Source of the DNA: Clostridia bacterium | GTDB lineage: Bacteria; Bacillota; Clostridia; Christensenellales; UBA1242 | Assembly: GCA_900753315.1 (NCBI GenBank) | Contig: CAADYP010000018.1 | Location: 62,001 to 126,000 of the forward strand | Length of the DNA: 64,000 nucleotides | Direction: 5' to 3' | Position numbers and translations under genes: made by a program | Shown: in pieces, positions 21,601-28,082 of the stretch | How positions within the stretch are numbered: position 1 is the first letter of the stretch | How the letters are laid out: each line of letters starts with the position of its first letter | Notes under the pieces: generated by a model | The model's input: only the letters and a program-made list of their open reading frames with translations | Told to the model about the DNA's origin: nothing | Database searches by the model: none

Positions 21601-21626
21601 TCACATTGAGATTTACAGTAGAATAA
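9693..21626 (+). CDS. Giant surface protein (3977 residues), N-terminally membrane anchored
   Basis: One uninterrupted frame of 3977 codons. The N-terminus is a basic start (MKKRGVLSLWK) and one long hydrophobic helix (about 11-33), a signal anchor or signal peptide. The rest is Thr/Ser/Asn/Lys-rich with alternating hydrophobic and polar residues, in character a long array of beta-sandwich (Ig-like) domains; an early segment (about residues 165-205, SINVGVKG then TFELETAFTPSA) resembles bacterial Ig-like domains. I see no exact internal repeats, no LPXTG motif, no C-terminal membrane helix and no cell-wall binding domain. GGAG lies about 6 bases before the ATG. Cardiolipin synthase follows after 35 bases. 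Probable roles are adhesion or surface coating; this is inference. Confidence 0.75.
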   Translation: MKKRGVLSLWKVIVLVFASLIGVAGASVFGVYLSGGFNEKHVDPQDMSFDTNLSEGEGYYNTNLGQYEVASDFKLVIRTTTEGVTEKKVTLSLKNTKVSEGGYVSDGIIRVPQIVSLNTPFSVTLEKGQVESFDEWVKGGTSVLTAKSSNILLTAQTAKIAVDVPVSSINVGVKGIETTGEILEVVVGTTFELETAFTPSASRYLFSDSSRDKNVYFANSSAYIHYDWTNRNFVADRRSGNATDTITVYTFANSYYQKTILESITAQFSGNPTDEEFSSAVTSYLSNHPEVCISKTVALKVLDIDVASVEVGNSGNIFSMYLDQYHTVTAASVNGDNTLNVSIKDSKNNSLNALMGNVGIKISKGIPQLAIYGGQVVKVVKTDDGVTITKENFGNLADYYNAPEGIDYYVLPNSSPKEFRDYFWRFAASAKIDNVSLKVNFFYEDEDGNLKKFFETDSAEKEIVILAEEHDYEEDPAWTRNDAISMTINFDGNGNAIPSHRDLADDLNPINKDNIYKTVRYFLFIDQDDENYADINVTDVFTCKAGIEYTALTDIQGAVQKNGYILYELNGSVLTAVQSFAGKVKVIAMTIKTDADNKPYIENGRYQIVKVSRAKEIKVESTLSIVNFDPKISFGDGVRPNAQFDNDYYISAINRNADGSQKTMITFELTLSQSKDTNTDKAKVIAAFNSGNLTIVCLDKTGKETNAYVTLQGLVDKGVDAGKITFQGTLAIEENYFAAGRNSLDKGVFVRLQLKYNDGKDVHKKIVTVKNDEEKDYFYIYYQQPIKVEFEYTKDAALLDKDDDKIIDPINVNITATSGIKIGWGNKDIADVNALNDMFAYKLTDQYNNQIDANSSIYSIRLEETLEEGYTESIIGLDSTMTKIKTFISTQGQTRTSYLTIYVVDKDGNRVNIFDENGNVTQQQMKSDTITFNIASEGVSKLEYATKDVVIKGEGNQEEYANSSTLSQATVRKYVTTDDEIDIASLLKVYTKNAGDEDTLVEDVVYKFDNDFISGLSAANKKDIMKMFNVLTADDGGNWLGANTEESEYKSIEAFKNKSIKRMKILSPFKEDTQVVFSVRDKNETLFDISLVLILKSDITISQSFNLYYEANKDYLVQEANAIGVFAGESYNLDEYVKLNSYKGSNAAGDSTYTWKKGIGAVSLEASETGVFNANPSNICSLSNEAEGIILNIANIYNFTIVRITLYYGFNSFYACNITFTLYVNPNILVKVNGTKETPYINLEKMINGSVGENISDKYNIYRLTNYIKNGTLDAFVLDEISYVNNSTDKYVKIGEDGKFYYETGTNSINFTLGQTFNQVFKIRAKSGDTSQDIDAVLLFDNGQGKKITLCDAKSHLSINFSVGYGELGLEEELASTVFADTVNVKTLIYNGETNLLLKQSTSDIYKMRDGFTINKAEGSAVYYSNNKILCTRNITGFMSVGNLVNVERTLLDSVGTNLKIIISLNAIVTKVGEKFVYYNNGETPEDETGMIFNAFGNVDFAKLTSSNYADLQDENIYQVLEAGKEYKIVHNSVEPLTDLKNSFGFYYDSNLSGIKDETASYRLSIVEDATGYVTGLATLAKGKDGDSLNTVLKISHLENSYQDAYIVLRFELYEFTGTVGNLTWYYRIKVNPSFTVGKVSYPYSENGEYLNEYSSYYDSATGNYVIDFSENFTAQNSNNLTGKRFADVEWKNTENPATTLAHYAVKSATINGEEITDFASYFNFNTYENEGDYEKVSIKLVDANAKITVILERTLYVDGIKMIGSAMQYRLMFNQGANYIHSLKADSTTLTAKNNVYDVSIKASATETVLTPSIMISSNGTESKVEDFNAYISGTTEELSSSLKFMGYVKKGAKLYSDEGTTEVETLDVDLIIGTWLEAQYSDNYVEVTKDANVYYVSKEDIAYTYAYLDDSKKLHVRAKDKITQDKTFEIGFYTDERVVFKVNLTVTSYFEYRLNDSISFMGGKQYDAVGEDNGIFASLTANKSGVTAALSNIKLTGKNNRPYTYKKATAGTYSASTQYYVLSSGQYIAVETSNADDLENYYVVDLHLSDLFKFENGKVEFAHLTENVTFNFTATINSEYSFDFTLEVKDSFNVNTLRRYMDTNIRYGAVKFDVKLDVIQTSLADLMPKIEGGKTEYVFEDGTTEKTITPEEVNDATICNQKSTILCKFDGKTMFSFEVEYRYTTRPNVKISTNYPAPDGKNVLDKEYLSAKGGSGEFKTATISDFFGSKALFGLGNRITVENLAKDENGNVNIDQNWTITVSSITNAKVNVNGKIILSDSADKLVGTATNAAPNVNLTFSMIDSSRDATVTFDVIINKVTVNYTIVIVATDVIQVSTNAPNYLNNREVIYAEDLTKQNDKNLFKQNRIVNYTLKSSVTVGTEYYLRYTNTSGEVKVVSITAKNVGETTNIDVGESMTGYTYKATYTSKIAAESGLESSVISDETIYEVFPTLTSRIVIKYYDGSTVAFGENVTLSLRKEKKEASINADEVALSGEDFQNEAKYEIKVKMGTEEISTSSQYILYLDIEFAVDGNADSAEGYTTVEINAGTELPLLSYTSFGIKNARTGLLYNQDSMYASGGSLSLSILGFSDTAIKDDSQAKKIHDNLTRKAGKDLTKEIVYSTGLIPRAGVSELNSAGSNEDLTKNYITLSGILKNGKTVDYNINAQGANNDGNHVMMRVTYTVNVGLGNPITSTHNILFKVLPNSTMRFKSQNEDSQIFNNASTEIVNGQTVASNYVAPYDIVYAAGDGFAKVNFWTTKPTDTGKATSVIVANMYGKTANSANKFTYSYNPDLGKQGYNEKDLLNKSDESDLWGANGWSKEDSVYKSKPLDSSLKNVGVTISPITLGTTGYIFELENDFGYKAKFYIKISANENPTIYSAPQTLKEEDKIAVGLRYQTVTPAKDASGDYQLYQNIIYRKKVDLNEYANVLKITGKDNIDTMIMEATLTKNVGELTAGSKIYKTFTKADKVNIVDGTADNNWRQGIDSTKVVSITSENLEGASCVIYVKAIKSEGGLNSYTIEYVDAGEKNDNGTYNNETIDQVHTPSSDYKDPLFGTESGETEPKGIILTGITAYGYENTYGGIDLSSIMTSRVHSIFVKNIEFYYGEQKIGTCSSKSTANKYLITNKGYSFSTDGTSLETGKPYTYDKMGFTVPVIDDSYLYGNGNALSQVKMVITLTDAENNICQVTSYVALERQQDLSNIFSSEIVYDGSSPVSSDSENVYNDTLEVELKSGESVSLVVNNNDITSVDIDTRSLVDSTGTTKIANIITLTNNKTYTVKEYVGISTSIVGLTKNLDTTSNFYIMVVSKSGTPGLFYNGKTIAVDTNGKASATIEKYSTKSLIMNIENVAELNNQNYKAETLYFLYNGKKVYQTVKTFNVYPIYYKAATNENVTDDQETIKVNKYLKVSNGTNSYYVMQLSDWAKGINLYNKNSVPQSLSGIGGQYYTLHYEINTSAGGSGSAFIDETGLITTTEDFNFVSHTITVNVYCKVSGYDGNFEDINTRLKLGSFRLYLNTSITLTGSITGGQAVKIDNSVVVIPAGYTLWGTTSSDTISDSITLSNTAFSIEVGQEIDFAALFGLDLPNVNYHLVSYEKSGTKTYTNFNNVNSWTFNETGEYTLEIVVVSREKVSRIDGVKILVYNTSVTESQSSSGNIGDTIGFDTTETWYDISDGKYEEVTGFKSAEKGIYTKQYIVINNETKVSKLVNKTFYIYTKTKEVTVALNSKATFQLSSLVELKENERVDIYKIIDTKTITKRTSESFAYAENTYIGANYIAVIKEQGKVDIKNIVLYNVTYKFTSSTLNKLGVSIAAGAKPETAENTIKEAIKKDKGIDSSVSVSLMNDYGVTSAFAYDDKGESLVAQKYFVEYTDKNGSTKFAKYEITFFVYQSEIKISQTVSAGATFILSTSLNEKVKKSTGNADFTGTISYYTISGASLQNIEEMTITKSETRECYALVNGKYYKITLRFTVE

Positions 21627-21661
21627 TTTTTCTAAATTAAAATTTATCGGAGGGAATTTTT

Positions 21662-23107
21662 GTGAATGTATGGTTTTGGGTGTTTATATCTTACATCTTT
21701 CTCAACTTTTTAATAGCCATCTCCATGATTTTCTTTGAAAGAAGAAAATTGACCAGCATTATAAGTTGGTTGACAGTGTTGACATTTTTGCCTTGGATTG
21801 GATTTTTACTTTACATCATTTTTGGCAGTGGACTTTCCATAAGAGTTAAAAAACTTATTAAAGAACACAAACTTTATGAAACTGAATATGATGAACAGAT
21901 AAAAAAGTATTTTTCCTCTGAAGAAGACAAAGCTCTTGACCCAGCCGTGCCTGGCATTGTGAAATGTTGTTATTATTATGGAAGTATTTTGTGTCCAAAG
22001 AATGAGATAAAGATTTTCACAAGTGGAGAAGACAAACTCAATGCTCTGATTGCAGATTTGGAGAACGCAAAACAAAGCATCAATATTGAATACTATATTT
22101 TTGCAGATGACAAAACAGGGCAAAGAGTAATGAGCACTCTTATCAAGAAAGCGAAAGAAGGGGTAAATGTTAGACTTATTTATGATTCAATTGGATGTTT
22201 GGGTGCTCCAAGAAGGTTCTTTAGAAAGTTGAAAAAGGCTGGTGGAGAAGTTGCAGAATTTTTTCCACCATTTGCCCATATTCGTATGATAAATCTTAAA
22301 ATGAATTATCGTAATCACAAAAAAATTGTGGTTATTGACGGAAAAATTGCTTATACTGGTGGTGTAAATATTCGTGATGACCATATGGGAAAAAAGAAAA
22401 AACTATCACCATGGAGAGATACTCACATTCGCATGACTGGAACGGGTGTTTATCCTTTGCAAAATGCTTTTTTAAATGATTGGCGTTATGTGAAGAAAGA
22501 AAATGTAGAGTCCCATGTTTATACGGAAAAGGGGTATTTCCCAGAGCCAGAAACTGACGGAGATGCTTTTGTGCAAGTTATCACTTCTGGGCCAGATAGT
22601 CCACTTCACAACATTGAAGATGCATATATAAAACTTGTTACAAATGCAAGAAAAGAAATTTTGATTCAAACACCATATTTCATTCCTGATGAAGCTTTTA
22701 TGACTGCACTTCGAGTTGCAATCGCTAGTGGAGTTAAGCTAAAAATTATGGTGCCTTATAAACCAGACCATCAAACAGTCTTTTGGGTGACTCAATCTTA
22801 TTTGAAAGAGTTTGCCGAACTTGGGGCAGAAATATATTTTTATGATGGATTTTTACACAGCAAAACTTTAGTTGTAGATGATGGAATTTTGTCTATTGGC
22901 ACCTGCAATTTGGACAATCGCTCTTTCAGTTTAAACTTTGAAGATACGGTTATCATCTATTCAAAAGAAAAAAATGAAGAATACAAAAGTTATTTTGAGG
23001 AAGATTTGAAACACTGCTTTATGGCAGATGTAAAATACTTTAAGAAAAAACTTTTCTTAACTAAATTTGCACAGGCGATTTTTAGATTATTCTCACCAAT
23101 CTTATAA
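21662..23107 (+). CDS. cls: Cardiolipin synthase, two-HKD phospholipase D type
   Basis: A 481-residue membrane enzyme that joins two phosphatidylglycerol molecules into cardiolipin. Two N-terminal membrane helices (about 2-22 and 33-55) precede two phospholipase D motifs: H219-x-K with IDG and TGG following, and H399-x-K with VVDDG and LDNRSF following. These give the paired HKD active site. Length and layout are typical of bacterial Cls. It starts at GTG 21662 after CGGAGGGAATTTTT. It stands 35 bases after the giant gene with no terminator seen between them, so it may be co-transcribed with it. Confidence 0.96.
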   Translation: MNVWFWVFISYIFLNFLIAISMIFFERRKLTSIISWLTVLTFLPWIGFLLYIIFGSGLSIRVKKLIKEHKLYETEYDEQIKKYFSSEEDKALDPAVPGIVKCCYYYGSILCPKNEIKIFTSGEDKLNALIADLENAKQSINIEYYIFADDKTGQRVMSTLIKKAKEGVNVRLIYDSIGCLGAPRRFFRKLKKAGGEVAEFFPPFAHIRMINLKMNYRNHKKIVVIDGKIAYTGGVNIRDDHMGKKKKLSPWRDTHIRMTGTGVYPLQNAFLNDWRYVKKENVESHVYTEKGYFPEPETDGDAFVQVITSGPDSPLHNIEDAYIKLVTNARKEILIQTPYFIPDEAFMTALRVAIASGVKLKIMVPYKPDHQTVFWVTQSYLKEFAELGAEIYFYDGFLHSKTLVVDDGILSIGTCNLDNRSFSLNFEDTVIIYSKEKNEEYKSYFEEDLKHCFMADVKYFKKKLFLTKFAQAIFRLFSPIL

Positions 23108-23131
23108 AAGATATAAATACAAATACTAAAA

Positions 23132-23160
23132 AACATTATCGAAATTGATAATGTTTTTTT
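23132..23160 (+). terminator. Rho-independent terminator
   Basis: AACATTATC (from 23132), loop GAAATT, GATAATGTT, then seven T. It ends the giant-protein/cls unit. Confidence 0.8.
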
Positions 23161-23184
23161 AATAAAAGTATTACTTAAAAAGTT

Positions 23185-23214
23185 TTGATTAAAAATTATT
23201 TTTATTGAAATAAT
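23185..23214 (+). promoter_or_regulatory. Promoter placing +1 at the ATG
   Basis: TTGATT (23185-23190), 18-base spacer, AATAAT (23209-23214), six bases, ATG at 23221. No ribosome-binding site. Confidence 0.55.
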
Positions 23215-23220
23215 CGTTGT

Positions 23221-24012
23221 ATGGACAAAAACATAAAAAAGAAAAATAAAAAACCAACTTTACAAGATAGATCCAAGCCTAGAAAAAGAGTTGTGGGAAC
23301 AAATCCTATTGAATATCTTGAAACTTTTGACAATTCGGCGATGGCAAAAGAGATGAATTTGTTTTTAAGTTCAAATTATTCAAGAACGCTCTATGATGCC
23401 ATATTGGCAAATCTGATTGCACTGACAGCTATTGTGCTTTCAATGTTTATTCCTGTCGTAAGTTTTGGTTTACCATTTTTGATTGCAATTTACTTTGAAA
23501 TAGGTTTGTGGGGTTATATATATAAGAAAGAAAAAGGACAAAATTGTCGATATGAAGATGTCTTTGTTTCTATCAAGAAGTATATAAAAATTTTCTGTAT
23601 GGCGGTTGCCAAAATATTCATGGTCTTGTTCTGGACAGTGATGTTTATTGTTCCTGGAGTGATTTGTCTGTTAAATTTGTCTTTTACGGGGCTGATTTTG
23701 TATGAGAGTGACGACCTTGATGTTAAAGGAATAATTATGTTGAGCAAAGAACTCACAAAGGGCTATCGCTGGGCCATTTTCTTCTGGGCTTTGGTTTCGC
23801 TTGCGTCAATTTGTGTGGCAATGTCTCTTGCATTTATGATCATTGTGCTGTTTGATTATTTCTTGGTAGTATCAAACATTGTCTATATTGTTGTAGTGTT
23901 AAGTGCTGCCATTTTGGACTTTGTGCTTTTTGCACTGCCAATGATGGAATTTACTATCACAGATTGTTATATCTTGGCTAAACAAAAACGAACATCAAAA
24001 TGTTATTGTTAA
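23221..24012 (+). CDS. DUF975/YciC-like multi-pass membrane protein
   Basis: A 263-residue protein: about 55 polar basic residues, then five or six membrane helices. The segment with FIVPGVICLL and, about 30 residues on, MLSKELTKGYRW is characteristic of the DUF975/YciC superfamily, where a Pro-Gly in a helix is followed by a conserved L-S-x-x-L-x-x-G motif. Function in this superfamily is unclear. The start ATG has no ribosome site and lies six bases after a -10 box (likely leaderless). The basic N-terminal tail (KKKNKKPTLQDRSKPRKR) would stay in the cytoplasm. Confidence 0.7.
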   Translation: MDKNIKKKNKKPTLQDRSKPRKRVVGTNPIEYLETFDNSAMAKEMNLFLSSNYSRTLYDAILANLIALTAIVLSMFIPVVSFGLPFLIAIYFEIGLWGYIYKKEKGQNCRYEDVFVSIKKYIKIFCMAVAKIFMVLFWTVMFIVPGVICLLNLSFTGLILYESDDLDVKGIIMLSKELTKGYRWAIFFWALVSLASICVAMSLAFMIIVLFDYFLVVSNIVYIVVVLSAAILDFVLFALPMMEFTITDCYILAKQKRTSKCYC

Positions 24013-24099
24013 AATTTTTACACTTGTATAAAAAGTTTTTGTTTTTGTTGTGTTTTTTCAAAATTTTCGCTATAATCTATCTATAAAAAGGAGAAGAAA

Positions 24100-24648
24100 T
24101 TGGATTATAGAGATTTTACGCCACGAGCAACCGCTTTTAATGAATTTGTAAAATTGAGAAGAGTAATTTTGGACAGTGCTGACGACAATACTTTTTCTGA
24201 CTCTTTCACAGAGCTGTGTGCAAGAGCGATGGCAAATGACCCTGTTGCACAAGATGTTGTAGCTTATTTCTTCAACAAAGGTATTCCTGACAGATTGTAT
24301 CCAAACTTTGAATATTATATGTCTTGGGAGATTTTGGCAGGAGCAAATGGAAACGAATTTGCACTTGAAAAACTTGAATTTTTCTTAAATCCATCTTTAA
24401 ATCAAATTTTTGATGATGATGAAATTTTGGAGATGGCATTGAAAAGAAAAAATATCACAAAGGACAATGCGTTGTTTGTGGTAAGCAATTTGCTTTGTGA
24501 GGGGATTGTGGATGAAATGAAGCTTGACCCAAAACAACTTGTAAAGTTTAAGCAAGTTTTGTCAAATTATGCACCAGAAAAAAATAGACCGTTTTCAAAA
24601 GCTCTTGACAAATGCACACCAGAGATTGTGGAATTTTTAGTCTCTTAA
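24100..24648 (+). CDS. Hypothetical soluble, helical protein
   Basis: A 182-residue acidic protein. The start is TTG 24100, chosen because AAAAGGAG lies at the right distance and no other start fits. A TATAAT box lies at 24071-24076. It looks mainly helical with Sel1/TPR-like spacing (ALARAMANDPVAQ-type stretches), but no motif is clear enough to name. Its last 12 bases overlap the end of the convergent gene 24637-25110. Confidence 0.55.
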   Translation: MDYRDFTPRATAFNEFVKLRRVILDSADDNTFSDSFTELCARAMANDPVAQDVVAYFFNKGIPDRLYPNFEYYMSWEILAGANGNEFALEKLEFFLNPSLNQIFDDDEILEMALKRKNITKDNALFVVSNLLCEGIVDEMKLDPKQLVKFKQVLSNYAPEKNRPFSKALDKCTPEIVEFLVS

Positions 24649-25110
24649 AAATTCAGGGGCGAATCCTTCACATGAAAAACTTTCCGCAAAGATGCTTGAT
24701 ATATTTGTGATAATGCAGTTGCAAAGTTCGAGTTCGCCACTTTTGATTGAAAGAAGCATCAATTTTAGGATAAGCATATTTTCAAGGCTTACTAGACTGA
24801 AAAAAGTTTGATTTTCATCAACCACACATTTAAATTTGTGTGGTTTTTTGTTTCCAAATTTTTCACACAACAAATTTTCAGATTCAATCAATCTTTCTTG
24901 CAAGATTATGCTGTCTATATGTTTTTTTAGTTTGCATAGGCAAGCAAGCATTTTTTCGATAACAATTAAAATTTCGTTTAAGAGCAAACAAAATTCTTCT
25001 TCCTCAAGTCTGACAAAAACAAACCCTTTTTTCTTCAAAGATTGAGAATATGCTTTTGCGATTTCTTCAAAATTTTCTGGCATCAATTCATCATCATAGA
25101 TATTTTCCAT
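24637..25110 (-). CDS. Hypothetical helical protein
   Basis: A 157-residue protein if started at ATG 25110 (MENIYDDELMPENFEE). A longer frame reaches 25167, but that ATG lies inside the terminator hairpin of the upstream gene, so I prefer the inner start, although it has no clear ribosome site. The protein is Leu/Glu/Cys-rich and helical, with six or more scattered cysteines and no membrane helix. No family recognised. It converges with the plus-strand gene, the two 3' ends overlapping by 12 bases. Confidence 0.5.
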   Translation of the reverse strand: MENIYDDELMPENFEEIAKAYSQSLKKKGFVFVRLEEEEFCLLLNEILIVIEKMLACLCKLKKHIDSIILQERLIESENLLCEKFGNKKPHKFKCVVDENQTFFSLVSLENMLILKLMLLSIKSGELELCNCIITNISSIFAESFSCEGFAPEFLRD

Positions 25111-25154
25111 GTTTTTATTTATGCAGTATGGCAAAAATGTGTTTTGCATTGCAA

Positions 25155-25178
25155 TAAAAAAGCCCATATTAATGGGCT
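25155..25178 (-). terminator. Rho-independent terminator of the TraG-like gene
   Basis: AGCCCAT-ATTA-ATGGGCT (25161-25178), followed on the minus strand by a T-run (25160-25155). Confidence 0.8.
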
Positions 25179-25205
25179 ATTTTTTTGGCTTAAATTCATT
25201 CTATT

Positions 25206-27212
25206 TTAGAAATCAAATGGATTTGATGCTTTCAAAACCTTTTTGTTTCTGAGTTTGATGTCATAATAAACTTTTTGTGTGTCCAAGCTCTTCATAATTC
25301 CAACTGGTTGTTCGGCATCTTTCTTATAGAAGAAAGGTGTTTCGTAGTTTGGAGTTTGTTTGATTTTCATTGGATTATATCTAAACAATTTTACAATCAC
25401 AGTATTACGTTCAATTTGACCAAGTTCGTAAGGAGTAATAAGCGCTCTTGTTGTTCTTTGAGTTTGCACACTTGTGCTTGTGCTCTTTCCGTCTTTATCT
25501 TTTTCGTTTTTGGAAGTGCTTGTGCTCTTTTCTTCATGCAAAAGTTGAACTTCACCACACATTTTTGAGAAATCATCTCTTGTGTGTTGGTCGTCAGTTC
25601 CAAGATAAATTTGAGCATTGCAGTTTCCAATGATTGTTTTTGCAGCGTCCGCACCATACTTTGTTTCCAATTGTGTGTAAGATTGAACAGCCATTTCATA
25701 CAAGATGTTTCTTCCACGGGAAACTGTAATCATACTATCAAATTTAGGGATAGGTGGCAAGTTACCAAATTCTTCCAAAATGAAGTAAACATGGTTTGGC
25801 AATTTCTTGTCGTGATATGAATTGGCTTTGTCAACCAGTCTTTTGTAAAGTTGTGACAAGCAAAGGATTGCAAGGTTGTGTCTTTCTTCTCTATCATCAG
25901 GAATGATAAGGTAGAATGCTGTTGGTTTGCTTGTAAAATCATCAAAATTGATGTCGCTTTGAGATGTCAAATATGAAATACCAATGTCGTTCATGAATGA
26001 AATTTTTCCGTTCAAAACACCGATATATGATTTTGTTGTGTTTGGAGAGTTGTTGATAACAGCTGATGTCAAGTTTGGAACAGTTGATGTTGCTTCATCT
26101 CTTCCTTGCAACAAATATTTTCTTACTGTTTCAAATGGAGCTTCGGCATCTGGGTCACGGAATGTTGCAATCTTGTAAAGGTTAAAGAAATTGAATTTTT
26201 CTTTTGTCATGCCAAGTTCTGGGTCAAGGCTGTCTTCAAGCATAGCAAGAGCACAGCCATACAAATAGTCTTGTGCACCTTCTTCCCATGTTGGGTCTTG
26301 TGCTTTTGATTTTGGAGCAATAGTATTGCAGATTTCACGAAGCTCGTTTTGTGCAAGGTCACAATAAACTTGTTCCGCACTTGCAACCGCCACTCTCAAA
26401 CTATCTTCGTTTGGATATGCAACACCTTCAAATCCATACCATTCTTGTCCATAAGTTTCACCAGGGATTTCTTGATAGCCAGCCAATTTTGGTGCAGTTC
26501 CGTTTGAACACTTTTTGATGTTATTTTTGCAATTTTTGCCTTTGTGGTATGTTTCATAAGCGTGTTCCATTGGATTCCATCTTGTAGATGAAAACGCATC
26601 ACGCAAATTGAGTGTTAAAACCCTATATCCTTCATCTTCCAAAATTCTGCTTGTTTTTGTGTAAAGTTCGCCTTTCGGGTCAGAGATAACCATGCATGGT
26701 TTTTCTCCAGAGTGTCCCAAAATTCTGATTGTAGGCACAAGGCAGGCACTTGTTTTGCCGGAAGCGGTTGTTCCGATAATCAAACAGTGATATTCGTCTT
26801 TCATTGCAATTTGATATTTGCCATTTTCAATTTGGTTTCTAAAAACTATGCCTGTGTTTTTAAGTGATGGCAAATGAGACCAAGTCGTTGCAATAAGCCC
26901 TTTTTGATTTGCAATGTCTTCAGGCTTGAGCCATTGAGCATCATAAGACAAAGACATTTCTTGTCCACTTGCAGTTTTTCCTTGTGATTTGTTTTCTTCT
27001 TTTTTCTTTGGTTTTGACATAAATAAATATACAAGTCCAAGCAAAAGTCCTGTGCCAGCACCAATGCCAACATATTCCCAGTTTGTTAATGACTGGGCAA
27101 AAGTTATGCCAGTGTCACGTTCAAGAAAGTAGCACAATGCAGCGCCACCAACATATCCCAAAACTGTCAAAACTACGAGAATGATTAAGTTTGTTTTAGT
27201 TTTCTTTGACAT
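25206..27212 (-). CDS. VirD4/TraG-type type IV coupling ATPase (orphan)
   Basis: A 668-residue protein. Two membrane helices (about 9-29 and 47-65) are followed by a P-loop ATPase domain with Walker A GTTASGKT (147-154) and a Walker B region in YFILEEFGNLPPIPKF (about 472-487). The pattern PTIRILGHSGEKPCMVISDPKGELY is a hallmark of TraG/VirD4 proteins, which bring DNA or protein to a type IV secretion channel. The C-terminal part has a Lys/Ser/Thr-rich low-complexity insert (KSTSTSKNEKDKDGKSTST). GGAGAAATC precedes the ATG. No relaxase, VirB4 or other transfer gene is near, and both neighbours are unrelated, so its partner genes, if any, lie elsewhere. Confidence 0.9.
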   Translation of the reverse strand: MSKKTKTNLIILVVLTVLGYVGGAALCYFLERDTGITFAQSLTNWEYVGIGAGTGLLLGLVYLFMSKPKKKEENKSQGKTASGQEMSLSYDAQWLKPEDIANQKGLIATTWSHLPSLKNTGIVFRNQIENGKYQIAMKDEYHCLIIGTTASGKTSACLVPTIRILGHSGEKPCMVISDPKGELYTKTSRILEDEGYRVLTLNLRDAFSSTRWNPMEHAYETYHKGKNCKNNIKKCSNGTAPKLAGYQEIPGETYGQEWYGFEGVAYPNEDSLRVAVASAEQVYCDLAQNELREICNTIAPKSKAQDPTWEEGAQDYLYGCALAMLEDSLDPELGMTKEKFNFFNLYKIATFRDPDAEAPFETVRKYLLQGRDEATSTVPNLTSAVINNSPNTTKSYIGVLNGKISFMNDIGISYLTSQSDINFDDFTSKPTAFYLIIPDDREERHNLAILCLSQLYKRLVDKANSYHDKKLPNHVYFILEEFGNLPPIPKFDSMITVSRGRNILYEMAVQSYTQLETKYGADAAKTIIGNCNAQIYLGTDDQHTRDDFSKMCGEVQLLHEEKSTSTSKNEKDKDGKSTSTSVQTQRTTRALITPYELGQIERNTVIVKLFRYNPMKIKQTPNYETPFFYKKDAEQPVGIMKSLDTQKVYYDIKLRNKKVLKASNPFDF

Positions 27213-27328
27213 GATTTCTCCTTATATATACTTATCCTTATTTTAAACATTATAATAAAAAAAAGCAACAAATAAAATGTTTTTTTGAAAATTTTGTTTT
27301 GCCAGTCCATATGTATAACAATGAAAAC

Positions 27329-27358
27329 TTGCAAACTATGCAAAATTTGTGATATAAT
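27329..27358 (+). promoter_or_regulatory. tRNA-Arg promoter
   Basis: TTGCAA (27329-27334), 18-base spacer, TATAAT (27353-27358) preceded by TGA, an extended -10. The tRNA begins 23 bases later. Confidence 0.65.
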
Positions 27359-27380
27359 TTGAATGAAAAAATCATTATTT

Positions 27381-27455
27381 GCACCCATAGTGAAGTGGAT
27401 ATCACAATCGTCTTCGGAACGATTATGGAGGGTTCGAGTCCTTCTGGGTGCACCA
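27381..27455 (+). tRNA. tRNA-Arg (anticodon TCG)
   Basis: Acceptor GCACCCA (27381-27387) pairs with TGGGTGC (27445-27451), then A and an encoded CCA (27453-27455). The anticodon arm is ATCGT-CTTCGGA-ACGAT, giving anticodon TCG, which reads CGA arginine codons. The T arm carries GGTTCGAGTCC. No intron. Confidence 0.93.
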
Positions 27456-27511
27456 AAATTATACAAACTTCAATGTGTTGATTGTGAGAGACTTTTAAAC
27501 ATAGGAGAAAA

Positions 27512-27997
27512 ATGGCAAGAGATGTCAAAATTTGGAAAGACGATGGGGCATTCAAGTTGCGAACTTGTGGTGTTGTTGAGATAGATGGAAAATATTTGAT
27601 TGGGAATTCTGGCGAATGTGACTTTTGGAGTTTTCCTGGTGGACATGTTACCATAGGTGAGAGTACTGATGATGCCGTTGTGAGAGAGTTTTTTGAAGAA
27701 ACAAAAATAGAAACCGAAACAGAGAAGTTGCTTGCAGATATTCAGCTTTTTTGGGATAGAGGTGATGGTAAACCATTTCATGAAGTGGGCTTTTATTATT
27801 TGTTGAAGCCGAAACACAAGATTGAGGCAAAAGATTTTGTTTATGAAGAAAATGATGGTAGAAAAATTAAACATCATGTTTATAAGTGGTTGACGCTTGA
27901 AGAACTAAAAAATATAGATGTTCGTCCATTAGAACTTTTGATTTGTCTTGAAAACAATTTGGAAAGACAACATTTTGTTCACAATATGATGAAATAA
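27512..27997 (+). CDS. Nudix hydrolase
   Basis: A 161-residue Nudix-fold enzyme that would cleave a nucleoside diphosphate linked to another group. The Nudix box is GHVTIGESTDDAVVREFFEE (about 48-67), which satisfies G-x5-E-x7-R-E-x2-E-E; the glycine usually found two residues later is Lys. Substrate cannot be predicted. It starts at ATG 27512 after AGGAGAAA. It lies 56 bases downstream of tRNA-Arg with no clear terminator between them, so part of its transcription may come from the tRNA promoter. Confidence 0.9.
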   Translation: MARDVKIWKDDGAFKLRTCGVVEIDGKYLIGNSGECDFWSFPGGHVTIGESTDDAVVREFFEETKIETETEKLLADIQLFWDRGDGKPFHEVGFYYLLKPKHKIEAKDFVYEENDGRKIKHHVYKWLTLEELKNIDVRPLELLICLENNLERQHFVHNMMK

Positions 27998-28024
27998 AAA
28001 ACAGGCGAAATGCTTGTTTTTTTT
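27998..28024 (+). terminator. Rho-independent terminator
   Basis: AAAACAGGC, loop GAAAT, GCTTGTTTT, further T-run, directly after the Nudix stop codon. Confidence 0.7.
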
Positions 28025-28082
28025 GATTTACCCCTTTAATTTTTTTGAACAATGTGATATAATATAAGCATAAGGGGATATG

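Noticed and set aside
9693..21626. CRISPR or DNA repeats inside the giant gene
   Set aside because: The protein phrases vary and no exact DNA repeats with regular spacing were seen.
25110..25167. Upstream start for the gene 24637-25110
   Set aside because: That ATG lies in the terminator hairpin of the upstream TraG-like gene.
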